A stretch of 7,179 bases of DNA from an uncultured Lachnospiraceae bacterium (GTDB lineage: Bacteria; Bacillota; Clostridia; Lachnospirales; Lachnospiraceae): contig CAJUII010000059.1 in NCBI GenBank assembly GCA_910586405.1, positions 1 to 7,179 on the forward strand. Reading direction: 5' to 3'. Shown here one piece after another: positions 1-6,992 of this stretch (the stretch's first letter is position 1; each line of letters opens with the position of its first letter). The translations under genes and the position numbers were made by a program. The notes under the pieces were generated by a model. The model was given only the letters and a program-made list of their open reading frames with translations, was not told the DNA's origin and searched no databases.

Positions 1-3000
1 TGACATTATTCTTATAGGAAACTGTATAATCCTGTTTTTCCCTCAACAGCTTTGCGCCGTCATATACAACGACGGTAGGTTTGTGCGCCTGACCATTGTA
101 GGTGACATGGCCATCGCTAAGACCAGAATCCACTGCCCACTCCACATAAACACCTGTGCGGACTACTGGTTTCCTAAGTCCATTGCGCGCGCTGTCCAAA
201 CTGCTGCGTGCACTGTTGACTTCATCCAGAGATGCATCCTGTTTTCCTGCTGTCGTCTTTGCAGATGCAAGTGCCTGCTGGAAGCGGTTCCAGCTCTCGT
301 CTGTAAACTCACCCTTCTCGATCTTCTCACATTCTGCGATCAGATTCTTAAGCGCTTCTTTGCTCCGCTCAACCAGATCAACGGTGTTGTTGTCGTAAAT
401 GGAATCCGAATCTGCTCTTTCTCCCTTTACAAGTACCAGCGCTGAAATCGGTGCAACCGTCACTTTGCCGTCTGTCACAGATCTCAGTGTCGCAACGCCT
501 GCATTCTGATCATCGATGCAGACATTCCACTTTCCTTCTGCAATGCCGTAACCGTCATACAGATTGATCTCTCTCTCTGCATTTTCTGCGTTAAAGATCA
601 CGATGATTCCTTCTGAAACTTCATCTTTGATGCTCTGCTTTCCATTGATCACAAACATCACAGTGTTCTCTGCAACGGTATAGCTGGTCACATTATTCTT
701 GACCTCTGCCGCAGAAGTCAGGCGCAGTGCTGCATGATTCTTGCGGAATGCGATCAATCCCTTGTAGTAGTCTCTCACTGCACGGTATTCTTCCTTGTCA
801 AGGTCTGACCATTTGATACTGTTGACATAGTCCGAAGAATTATAGCTGTTATGAATAATATTTCCGTCCTCGTCAACCTTGGTTCTTAAAATCTCCTCGC
901 CTGCATGAATCAATGGAATACCCTCTGCTGTCATATAGATCGCAGCAGCGAGATTGTTCATCTTGATTCTCTCCTCCTCAGTCGCATCTGACCTAGAGAC
1001 ATTTAACTTGTCTTTCAATGTATAGTTGTCATGGCAGGATGCATAATTGACGATCTGAGTCGGGTTAGACGTCCATCCTGGCACTGCCATGAAGTTCTTT
1101 GCAACATCCTCCTCTCGTCCCTGCTGTCCTGATATAAAGCCGATGGACATCGCATCAAAAACGCTTCCTTTGAGCAAGTCACGAATTGTATCGCTAAAAA
1201 ATGCAAACTCTGGTGTCTGTGCTGAATTTTTCTGTGTCGTCATCGTGTAGCCGTCTTTGCTGACTGCCGTATTCATATCCCAGCCTTCACCGTAGAAAAT
1301 TACATTCGGATGCTTTTCGTGTACGGTGTTCACCACTTCATTGATCGTCTCCGTGTCAATCAGACCTACTAAGTCAAACCGGAAACCGTCAATATGATAT
1401 TCATCTGCCCAATAATTGACAGAATCCACGATATATTTCTTTACCATCGAACGCTCGGAAGCTGTATCGTTGCCGCATCCTGAACCATTTGAATAGCTGC
1501 CGTCCTCATTTGTCCTAGAGAAATACTGCGGTACGATCTGGTTAAAGCAGAAAGCGTCTGCACTGTACACATGGTTGTATACCACGTCCATAATGACATT
1601 GATATTATTGTCATGCAACGTCTTTACCATCTGCTTCATCTCTTTTACACGGACATCTCCATTGTAAGGGTCTGTCGCGTAAGAGCCTTCTGGCACGTTG
1701 TAGTTCTTGGGATCATATCCCCAATTGTACTGTGGTTTGTCAAGCTGCGTCTCATCCACTGTCGCGTAATCATACGAAGGCAGCAGGTGAAGATGTGTCA
1801 CACCCAAATCTACGAGATAATCCAATCCTGTCGTCTGACCTGAGCTGCTCTTGGTTCCCTTCTCTGTAAGTCCCAGGAACTTTCCTTTGTTTTTAATTCC
1901 TGACGATTTATCAATAGAGAAATCTCTGACATGCAGCTCATAGATCACGGAGTCTGTATAGCTCATGCCATCTGTAGTGCCGTGATCCTGCGCCCAGCCT
2001 TCTGGGTTTGTCGCATCCAGATTGATGACCATTGCACGGTTTCCGTTCACACCGGTGGTCACAGCATAGGGATCACATGCCTCTTTGGTACTCTGTCCCA
2101 AAGTCACACTGTACGTATAATAAACGCCGTTTAAGTCGCCTTCTTTCTCCGCTGACCATACACCCTTCTCACCTTTTACCATGTCAAGCGTATCGATGCG
2201 GTCATCGGTTCCCTCTGTACCAGATGCATACAAGTTCACCTGGACACTGTCTGCTGTCGGCGCCCATACCTTGAACGTTGTCTTCTCACTTGTCCAAGTC
2301 GCACCGAGATCATTGCCATTGTATGTATACTGCTCCTCAAACTCATCTGTTGAATAAGCGCTCGGCATACGGACACTGTACTCAAATCCGTCATACAGCA
2401 CACTGTATGTCTTTGCCTTCGCCTCCATGGTTGTCAGGTCTTCCACTGTTACCAGCTCATACACATTATTGTTGACATAGACCTTCTTTAATGGCACCTC
2501 TTTGCCAGAAGTCAACAATTTAAATACATCTTTGGCATCACCCTCAACAGGCACGCCAGTCGTCACAATAATGTGTCCGCTCTCGCTGTCATAATCCGCA
2601 GACAATACCTTGGCACCTGTCAACACATCGTCATCCAGTACACGTGTTCCATTCGGCTTACCGCCCACGATATAAAAATGTACTGTGCCGCTCAGCACAT
2701 CAGACAGATCAATCTTCTGGTCAGTATCATCATTTTTTTCTGCCCAGTCGTTGTCGCCCACTCTCTTGCGGACAATATAGTTATAGTCTCTGTTTGCGCG
2801 TGCATCCTCCAGTGCTATGGTGACTACTTTCTCACCATCCTCATCTACAAATTCATAGCCTGCGCCGTCAGCGTCGCTTCTCCAGCCCCAGACATTCCAA
2901 CCCTCATAGTCGCCGTCCTCTCTGTAGTAGTGAATCTTTAATGTAATCTTATTGTCATCCACATATACCTTGCTGTCAAATGTAACACTGTCATTATCTG

Positions 3001-6000
3001 ACAATGCTGTCAATGTAACCGTGGTTCCCTCGAACGCGTCATCAACTACAAGCGTCTTATTTGCGTCATCCAGTATAATACCGTCAACCTGATCTGCCTT
3101 ATAAGTTACATCAACCTTCGTCCTTGTGCCGTCTTCCGCCATCTTAACCAACTGCGCCGGAAGAACAATTTCCTTTCCTTTGACAACCTTAAGTTCCGGT
3201 GCCAGCAGTCCTTCTGAGAAAGCTGATGGAACTAAGATCACTGTACCACCGTCGGCTGCTGCCGGAATCGTAAGTTCAATCTTGCCGTCCTCAATCTCAT
3301 AGATTGTATCTGTGTCGTCTTTCGTCTTGGCATACAAGTCTTTATATGCACTGACGCCCTTGTTATTTACAGGGATGGTTATTGTCTGCGCCTCTGACGT
3401 GATGTTCATTCCTATGTAGATGGTCTCGCCATTATAGCTTCTGGAAACAACATCATACCCTGCGGCATCTGATGTAGCTACCGCCTGCCTATCTCCTTTT
3501 GCAAAGAGCGCCGCGTACTCATTTCTGATTTTTAACAGCGTGTTGTAATGGCTGTATACGCTGTTTTCGCTTGTCGCCGCATCCCAATTAAAATCATAGC
3601 GGTTTGACTGGTATGGATAATTATTTTCTCCAGTCTGTCCAACTTCCTCGCCATAGTAAATGACGGGCTGTCCCTTCGCTGTGATCTGTAGTGTCGCCGC
3701 TACCAATGCCGCCGCGTCCGCCTTACTCTGATCCCACTTTTGATCAATCAAGTTCTGCTTAAATCCAACTTCATCATGACTGCTCAAAAATTGTCCTGTC
3801 ATATAGGTGTTATTCAGTGTCTTATTTCTGTCTCTTAAATTACTTTCTACCGATGATAGCTTACCCTTGACGAAATCTGTCGCATAGTCATTAAAATTAA
3901 AGTCAAGAACGGAATCCATCTGTCCGCTTCCCAGCGAACCGCCGTTCCAGCTATGTCCTGCGCCATAGTACTCACCGATCATCTTAAACTCAGGATTTTC
4001 CTTCGTCAATGCATTCTTGAATGCGTTCCATGTCGTGCTTTCTACATGCTTCACGGTGTCCACGCGGAAGTAGTCAATGTCATAGTTCTTCATCCACTCT
4101 ACCTGCCACTGAACAAGCTGATTTCTCACTTCCTCGTTCTCTGTCAGGAAATCAGGCAGCCCTGACAAGGATGCCTGCTGATCGCTGCCGCTCACCTGCT
4201 GGCTCTCATCACGAATCATCTGAATGGCATTGCCTTCCTCATCCTTAAGAAGGTTGTTGAAATAGTCCTCCATGCCATATCCAGCATGATTGAGCACGAC
4301 ATCGACCATAATCTTGATGCCCTTTTTGTGCGCCTCGCTGATCAGCGTCTCAAATTCTGCTTCTGTGCCAAGTGCCGGGTCAAGCTTCGTGAAGTCACTT
4401 GCCCAGTAACCGTGGTATGATGCGTTAAACGGAACATCCCCTGTGCCATCATCAACGGTGACACCCGTAATATTGTCCACGATCGGCGTGATCCAGATGG
4501 TGTTGATGCCCAGGTCTTTGAGATAATCCAACTTTGCTGTGACACCTGCAAAGTCGCCGCCGTGGTATAGACCATCGTTGTCGCCATAGGTATCTGCGCC
4601 GTTTGCGTCATTGTTTCCTGAATTGCCATCATAGAAACGGTCTGTCACCATGAAGTAGATCACGGCTTCATCCCAGTCAAAGCTGTCGCCATTTTTGCTT
4701 ACTACCTCAACATCTACTGATGTCTCAATCTCCGTGTTATAGAAATCCCGCACTGTGACAGGAAGTGTGTAGGTTCCTGCCGCTACGCTCTCCCTCACGG
4801 ACAAGGTAACAGCCAACAACTCTGGGTCAATATACATCTTGCTGCTCATACCGAGCGCGGAAGCATCGACATATGCCTCTCTGATGCGTCCAGTTACCAC
4901 AACACCGTCCTTGCCGCTCAGTTCAAGAGAAAGAACATTGTTCTGTGTATAGTTCATGGATTCTGAGGATAGGGATGCCTTGACTTCCTCCACTCTGCCA
5001 AAGGCAGGTTTCTTGTCATAGATTCCCTTTCCATATACATACCAGAGTTCTGCGGTATCCTCGCCGGATGTGATCGCATAGGTCCGGTCTGCATCTTTCT
5101 TGGTCTTTCCAGCTTTGGGTCTGCCGTTCATACCGATCTTTTTGTATGGAACCTTCACGTTGAGCGTCAGCCACTGGATACCATTCTCCTCATCGTCAAG
5201 CATCTCTTCGAATAAATAGGGCTTGCCTGAACCACTGCTGGCATTGCCGTTCCAGATCAGGATGTCCGGCTCTTCCAACACAGGCTCTGCCACTGCTGGA
5301 TTGTAGTAATGAATGGTGTATTCATATACTTTGGAAGAGTCCTCACCGATAGTGAAGAGACTGTTCTTTCCGCCGTATCCGTCATCAGCCATCAGATCAT
5401 TGTTCGGGTCTGCAATCCAGTTCTTACTGCCGTCCACAATCTCAATGAATTTGTATGTATAGTCTCCTGGCAGCAGACCGTCAAAGGTATATGTCAGAAG
5501 TCCATCTTCATTCCTTGTCATGACCGCTGCATCCGGCGACTCAGGATTTTCATTCCATCCATTCATGCTGCCTGCCACAAGCACGGTCTCCACATCACTC
5601 TCATGATAAAACGTAGCCGTGTATTCCTTGATTTCCGGGCTCAAAAGTGTCTTGATGCTAAGTGCACTGTTCCCATTATTTCTGTTGTCATTATTGGGGT
5701 CAATCGTCCACTGCGGCTTTTCCCCTCCTAATATAACAAACTTATATTCATAATCACCGCGCTGCAGCTTGGTCGTATAGGTAAAGATTCCGTCCTCACC
5801 CTTTACCATCTTGATCGCATTCTCAGAATCGGCATCTGATGCCCATCCATTCATCGATCCTGCGATCAGCACCGTCTCCGCTGAGTTGTTCATATAACGG
5901 AATGACACTGTATTTTTCTCTATGTGCGGGCTTACAGGCTCGGTGTTCCATCCGGTTGCACCTGTGTCATCCACCCATACCCAAAGTTCATATGTATCTG

Positions 6001-6928
6001 CCGTAAACTCGGATGCTGGAATCTTGATGTCACCAGTCTGCGCACCATTGTTGTTATTATTAAAGATGATTCCCAGTTCTTCAGCCTTGCTAACTCCAGT
6101 AAGCTCTACAACAAAGTTTCCATCCTCGTCCTTCTCAGTTACAGCATCACCAGGCCATTCTGTTCCTGGCAAGCCGCCTCCCCAATGATGTATAGCAACT
6201 TCTTCCCAGCCATGTAAATTCTTGAAGTGTGCTTTGACCGTCACTGCCTCTTCTGCGTCCACTGTAATCTGTTCCGTCTCGGTCTCGATTTCTGTTTCTG
6301 TTTCTGTCTCAATCTCCGTTTCAGTTGCCGTCTCGGTCTCCGTCATTGTCTCTACAGTCTCGGTCGTCTCTTCCGTCTCGCTTGGCTTTGCCGTCTCGGT
6401 CGTCTCTTCCGTCTCGCTTGGCTTTGCCGTCTCGGTCGTCTCTTCCGTCTCGCTTGGCTTTGCCGTCTCGGTTGTCTCTTCGGTTTCACTCGGCTTTACC
6501 GTCTCGGTTGCTTCCTCAGTCTCACTTGGCTTTGTGGTCTCCGTCTCGCTCGGTTCTGCCGGTTCTGTTGTCTCAGTTTCACTTGGCTTTGCCGTCTCGC
6601 TTGACGCTTGTGTCTCGCTCGGTGCTGCCGGTTCTGTTGTCTCAGCTTCACTTGGCTTTGCCGTCTCGCCTGACTCCTGCGTCTCACTCGGTTTGGACGC
6701 TTCATCGGCGGCCTGTGCTTCATCAGACTCCTCTGCTACAGCAGATGCATCTGCCTGTTCGGTCTCTGTCTGAACCTCACTGGACAGCTCGGTCTCATTC
6801 TCTGCTGCATAAACTGTCGAAAGCGCAGGCTGTATATTGGTCAGGATCATCGCAAACACCAGAATATAACTTACAATACCGCTTGCAATCCTGCGTTTCC
6901 TTTTACTAAATTTGTTTTTCTTTTCCAT
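1..6928 (-). CDS. Secreted multimodular amylopullulanase (GH13 alpha-amylase + type I pullulanase), C-terminus cut by the window edge
   Basis: This is an extracellular starch hydrolase with two catalytic modules: an alpha-1,4-acting GH13 amylase and an alpha-1,6-debranching type I pullulanase. The frame is open from ATG at 6926-6928 to the window edge, 2309 codons without a stop. I confirmed the frame at more than twenty motif positions. Visible in order are a Sec signal (1-41), P/S/E/T repeat linker (43-226), CBM26-like, two CBM48-like E-sets, divergent CBM41-like, amylase (DVVLNH 876-881, D957, E986, D1052), CBM41, CBM48, pullulanase (YNWGYDP 1734-1740, D1852, E1881, D1967), FIVAR and an Ig-like tail. 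The start is chosen because it is followed by a basic n-region and hydrophobic core, and preceded by GGGGGAAGG. Length far exceeds single-domain pullulanases. Such proteins are called pullulanase (pulA-type) or amylopullulanase (apu); no symbol is certain. The stop, and any cell-wall anchor, lie outside. Confidence 0.95.
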   Translation of the reverse strand, partial: MEKKNKFSKRKRRIASGIVSYILVFAMILTNIQPALSTVYAAENETELSSEVQTETEQADASAVAEESDEAQAADEASKPSETQESGETAKPSEAETTEPAAPSETQASSETAKPSETETTEPAEPSETETTKPSETEEATETVKPSETEETTETAKPSETEETTETAKPSETEETTETAKPSETEETTETVETMTETETATETEIETETETEIETETEQITVDAEEAVTVKAHFKNLHGWEEVAIHHWGGGLPGTEWPGDAVTEKDEDGNFVVELTGVSKAEELGIIFNNNNNGAQTGDIKIPASEFTADTYELWVWVDDTGATGWNTEPVSPHIEKNTVSFRYMNNSAETVLIAGSMNGWASDADSENAIKMVKGEDGIFTYTTKLQRGDYEYKFVILGGEKPQWTIDPNNDNRNNGNSALSIKTLLSPEIKEYTATFYHESDVETVLVAGSMNGWNENPESPDAAVMTRNEDGLLTYTFDGLLPGDYTYKFIEIVDGSKNWIADPNNDLMADDGYGGKNSLFTIGEDSSKVYEYTIHYYNPAVAEPVLEEPDILIWNGNASSGSGKPYLFEEMLDDEENGIQWLTLNVKVPYKKIGMNGRPKAGKTKKDADRTYAITSGEDTAELWYVYGKGIYDKKPAFGRVEEVKASLSSESMNYTQNNVLSLELSGKDGVVVTGRIREAYVDASALGMSSKMYIDPELLAVTLSVRESVAAGTYTLPVTVRDFYNTEIETSVDVEVVSKNGDSFDWDEAVIYFMVTDRFYDGNSGNNDANGADTYGDNDGLYHGGDFAGVTAKLDYLKDLGINTIWITPIVDNITGVTVDDGTGDVPFNASYHGYWASDFTKLDPALGTEAEFETLISEAHKKGIKIMVDVVLNHAGYGMEDYFNNLLKDEEGNAIQMIRDESQQVSGSDQQASLSGLPDFLTENEEVRNQLVQWQVEWMKNYDIDYFRVDTVKHVESTTWNAFKNALTKENPEFKMIGEYYGAGHSWNGGSLGSGQMDSVLDFNFNDYATDFVKGKLSSVESNLRDRNKTLNNTYMTGQFLSSHDEVGFKQNLIDQKWDQSKADAAALVAATLQITAKGQPVIYYGEEVGQTGENNYPYQSNRYDFNWDAATSENSVYSHYNTLLKIRNEYAALFAKGDRQAVATSDAAGYDVVSRSYNGETIYIGMNITSEAQTITIPVNNKGVSAYKDLYAKTKDDTDTIYEIEDGKIELTIPAAADGGTVILVPSAFSEGLLAPELKVVKGKEIVLPAQLVKMAEDGTRTKVDVTYKADQVDGIILDDANKTLVVDDAFEGTTVTLTALSDNDSVTFDSKVYVDDNKITLKIHYYREDGDYEGWNVWGWRSDADGAGYEFVDEDGEKVVTIALEDARANRDYNYIVRKRVGDNDWAEKNDDTDQKIDLSDVLSGTVHFYIVGGKPNGTRVLDDDVLTGAKVLSADYDSESGHIIVTTGVPVEGDAKDVFKLLTSGKEVPLKKVYVNNNVYELVTVEDLTTMEAKAKTYSVLYDGFEYSVRMPSAYSTDEFEEQYTYNGNDLGATWTSEKTTFKVWAPTADSVQVNLYASGTEGTDDRIDTLDMVKGEKGVWSAEKEGDLNGVYYTYSVTLGQSTKEACDPYAVTTGVNGNRAMVINLDATNPEGWAQDHGTTDGMSYTDSVIYELHVRDFSIDKSSGIKNKGKFLGLTEKGTKSSSGQTTGLDYLVDLGVTHLHLLPSYDYATVDETQLDKPQYNWGYDPKNYNVPEGSYATDPYNGDVRVKEMKQMVKTLHDNNINVIMDVVYNHVYSADAFCFNQIVPQYFSRTNEDGSYSNGSGCGNDTASERSMVKKYIVDSVNYWADEYHIDGFRFDLVGLIDTETINEVVNTVHEKHPNVIFYGEGWDMNTAVSKDGYTMTTQKNSAQTPEFAFFSDTIRDLLKGSVFDAMSIGFISGQQGREEDVAKNFMAVPGWTSNPTQIVNYASCHDNYTLKDKLNVSRSDATEEERIKMNNLAAAIYMTAEGIPLIHAGEEILRTKVDEDGNIIHNSYNSSDYVNSIKWSDLDKEEYRAVRDYYKGLIAFRKNHAALRLTSAAEVKNNVTSYTVAENTVMFVINGKQSIKDEVSEGIIVIFNAENAEREINLYDGYGIAEGKWNVCIDDQNAGVATLRSVTDGKVTVAPISALVLVKGERADSDSIYDNNTVDLVERSKEALKNLIAECEKIEKGEFTDESWNRFQQALASAKTTAGKQDASLDEVNSARSSLDSARNGLRKPVVRTGVYVEWAVDSGLSDGHVTYNGQAHKPTVVVYDGAKLLREKQDYTVSYKNNV
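2..169 (-). other. Start of C-terminal Ig-like surface repeat (partial)
   Basis: From residue 2254 the protein continues as a beta-rich segment with VTYNGQAHKPTVVV, then YDGAKLLREKQDYTVSYKNN at the window edge. This pattern (a YNG...KP strand followed by an L....DYTVSY.NN strand) recurs in large surface proteins of Lachnospiraceae, often as tandem Ig-like repeats before a C-terminal anchor. Only part of one repeat is visible, so copy number and the anchor type (sortase motif, SH3, choline-binding or none) are unknown. Confidence 0.6.
170..382 (-). other. FIVAR helical module
   Basis: Residues about 2183-2253 are alpha-helical and fit the FIVAR pattern: LKNLIAECEKIEKGEFTDES, then W2213 with NRFQQALASAK, then a helix with EVNSARSSLDSARNGL. 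FIVAR domains occur in Gram-positive surface and secreted glycosidases as spacer or binding modules. Placed after the pullulanase C domain, it probably extends the enzyme from its attachment point. Function here is inference. Confidence 0.8.
419..1966 (-). other. GH13 type I pullulanase catalytic module
   Basis: Residues about 1655-2170. The diagnostic type I pullulanase motif YNWGYDP is at 1734-1740. The GH13 regions follow: DVVYNH (1781-1786), DGFRFDLVG with nucleophile D1852, FYGEGWD with acid/base E1881, and YASCHDN with D1967. The GSGCGNDTASER segment is also typical of GH13_14. The module ends in a C-terminal beta domain closing at about VAPISALVLVKG. It should cleave alpha-1,6 linkages of pullulan and branched starch. 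All catalytic residues are intact and no frameshift is seen. Confidence 0.96.
2033..2332 (-). other. CBM48 module of the pullulanase half
   Basis: Residues about 1533-1632: GATWTSEKTTFKVWAPTADS (W1555), VYYTYSV and ACDPYAVTTGVNGNRAMV. This is the N-terminal E-set that packs on the catalytic barrel in debranching enzymes of GH13. The preceding stretch, about 1425-1532, matches the beta-rich N domain found between CBM41 and CBM48 in type I pullulanases. Confidence 0.88.
2657..2947 (-). other. CBM41 starch-binding module
   Basis: Residues about 1328-1424 have the canonical CBM41 pattern: LKIHYYREDGDYEGWNVWGW at the start (W1344, with two further Trp), DYNYIVRKR and a W.EKNDDTD segment in the middle, and GTVHFYIVGG at the end. 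CBM41 typically sits at the N-terminus of pullulanases and binds maltooligosaccharides, including alpha-1,6-branched ones. Its position directly before the pullulanase half suggests that this half was once a separate, complete pullulanase. Confidence 0.9.
3218..4693 (-). other. GH13 alpha-amylase catalytic module with all-beta C domain
   Basis: Residues about 746-1237. The barrel opens with FDWDEAVIYFMVTDRF and carries the conserved GH13 regions in order: DVVLNH (876-881), GLPDF (923-927), YFRVDTVKH with nucleophile D957, KMIGEYYG with acid/base E986, and SSHDE with transition-state stabiliser D1052 after H1051. About residues 1150-1237 form the usual beta-sandwich C domain ending in VILVPSAF. 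The module should hydrolyse internal alpha-1,4 bonds of starch. The GH13 subfamily cannot be fixed by eye; the YGDNDGLYHGGDFAGV segment is like calcium-binding extracellular amylases. Confidence 0.92.
5027..5329 (-). other. Divergent CBM41-like module
   Basis: Residues about 534-634 begin with YEYTIHYYNP and end with TAELWYVYGKGIY, strands that resemble the first and last strands of CBM41 (the pullulanase-associated starch-binding domain). The central part differs: the usual EGW.LW segment is replaced by a proline/acid-rich stretch with a lone W559 (ILIWNGNASS), and a lysine-rich loop (GRPKAGKTKK) replaces the usual region. It may be a diverged CBM41 or an unclassified binding module; the assignment is tentative. 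Confidence 0.5.
5339..5632 (-). other. CBM48/AMPK-type E-set module, copy 2
   Basis: Residues about 433-530 repeat the preceding module: ETVLVAGSMNGW (W458), GDYTYKFIEIVDG, NWIADPNN and a closing NSLFTI strand. Similarity to copy 1 is clear along the whole length, including the AGSMNGW and DPNN motifs, so the pair arose by internal duplication. Copy 2 has a longer loop before the last strand (LMADDGYGGK). Confidence 0.75.
5639..5923 (-). other. CBM48/AMPK-type E-set module, copy 1
   Basis: Residues about 336-430. A strand ending FRYMNNSAETVLIAGSMNGW (W362) is followed by GDYEYKFVILGG, QWTIDPNN and a closing NSALSI strand. This is the pattern of glycogen/starch-binding E-set domains (CBM48, AMPK beta-subunit type), where the MNGW and YKF..DG..W..DP elements are conserved. 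It forms a tandem pair with the next module, the AGSMNGW motifs being 96 residues apart. Binding of alpha-glucan is expected but could be residual. Confidence 0.75.
5963..6247 (-). other. CBM26-like starch-binding module
   Basis: Residues about 228-322 resemble CBM26: a first strand VTVKAHFKN, a WGGGLPGTEWPG segment matching the conserved W..WPG region, then the hallmark late motif IIFNNNNGAQTGDI and a final YELWVWV strand. In this family the aromatic residues stack on maltooligosaccharides and target the enzyme to granular or soluble starch. It is the outermost binding module, placed at the tip of the flexible linker. Assignment is from motif recall, not a profile search; CBM25 is the close alternative. 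Confidence 0.75.
6272..6356 (-). repeat. Hexanucleotide Thr-Glu coding repeat
   Basis: Degenerate six-base units (GTCTCN/GTTTCN on the plus strand) encode an alternating Thr-Glu run with occasional Ile, Met or Ala (for example TETETEIETETETEIETE). It joins the PSET array to the first binding module. Being a multiple of three, expansion or contraction would stay in frame. The same periodicity makes all frames unusually free of stops here, giving false Ser-Val-rich ORFs on the opposite strand. Confidence 0.8.
6357..6536 (-). repeat. 36-bp tandem repeat, five copies (three identical)
   Basis: Five head-to-tail 36-bp units start at 6357, 6393, 6429, 6465 and 6501. The first three copies are identical base for base; the last two carry scattered substitutions. 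Each unit encodes twelve residues of the type KPSETEETTETA. Perfect identity of neighbouring copies points to recent duplication by slippage or unequal recombination. The unit has no spacers and lies inside the reading frame, so it is a coding minisatellite, not a CRISPR. Confidence 0.93.
6543..6700 (-). repeat. 69-bp tandem repeat, two full copies plus a partial
   Basis: A second, longer periodicity lies next to the 36-bp array. Two full units start at 6543 and 6612, and a diverging partial third begins at 6681. The unit encodes 23 residues of the type PSET..(E/S)SGETAKPSET.ETTEPA, sharing the KPSET core with the 36-bp units. The two full copies differ by only a few bases. It looks like a compound unit derived from the same ancestral PSET element. 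Confidence 0.8.
6806..6928 (-). other. Sec signal peptide
   Basis: Residues 1-41 form an export signal. A strongly basic n-region (EKKNKFSKRKRR) is followed by a hydrophobic stretch (IASGIVSYILVFAMILTNI) and a small-residue cleavage region around V39-Y40-A41, then A42. Cleavage after A41 or A42 is likely; the sequence does not decide between them. It directs the enzyme through the Sec pathway out of the cell, which fits a starch polymer too large to be imported. The mature protein begins with an acidic segment. Confidence 0.9.
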
Positions 6929-6936
6929 ACAATCAA

Positions 6937-6946
6937 CCTTCCCCCT
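6937..6946 (-). promoter_or_regulatory. Ribosome binding site of the amylopullulanase gene
   Basis: GGGGGAAGG precedes the ATG at 6926-6928, with 8 bases between its 3' end and the start codon. The G-run itself is 12 bases away, slightly long. It supports this ATG as the start, consistent with the signal peptide beginning there. Confidence 0.7.
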
Positions 6947-6992
6947 GAAAGATATACTAAATTTGTTGGCGCGATGCTATCGTCCACGCGTC

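Larger units (their letters stand above)
6251..6802 (-). other. Acidic Pro/Ser/Glu/Thr-rich low-complexity linker
   Basis: Residues about 43-226 are dominated by Glu, Thr, Ser, Pro and Ala, with many PSET and ETTE(T/P) motifs ending in a run of alternating Thr-Glu. No hydrophobic core or aromatic residues suggest a fold. It is read as a flexible, highly negatively charged spacer between the signal peptide and the first starch-binding module. Thr/Ser density would allow glycosylation, but nothing in the sequence proves it. The underlying DNA is built from tandem repeats whose periods are multiples of three, so changes in copy number keep the gene in frame. Confidence 0.85.

Noticed and set aside
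83..2941. Several plus-strand ORFs of 65-122 codons opposite the pullulanase half
   Set aside because: Their translations are Cys/His/Ser-rich without motifs, none has a convincing ribosome binding site, and all lie antisense to conserved pullulanase, CBM48 and CBM41 sequence.
4342..4632. 96-codon minus-strand ORF inside the amylase module
   Set aside because: It is in a different frame from the continuous amylase reading frame (TDRF at about 762-765, DVVLNH at 876-881) and has Met/Thr/Gln-biased composition with no recognisable fold.
6357..6536. CRISPR-like array of 36-bp repeats
   Set aside because: The copies are contiguous with no unique spacers, lie within the coding frame and encode KPSETEETTETA units. 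No cas gene is visible.
6222..6909. Long plus-strand ORFs rich in Ser-Val or Leu-Pro-Ser repeats over the repeat region
   Set aside because: They are antisense reflections of the Thr-Glu/PSET coding repeats, whose periods are multiples of three and keep all frames open. They have no ribosome binding site and no sensible protein composition, and the minus strand carries a coherent signal peptide and domains.
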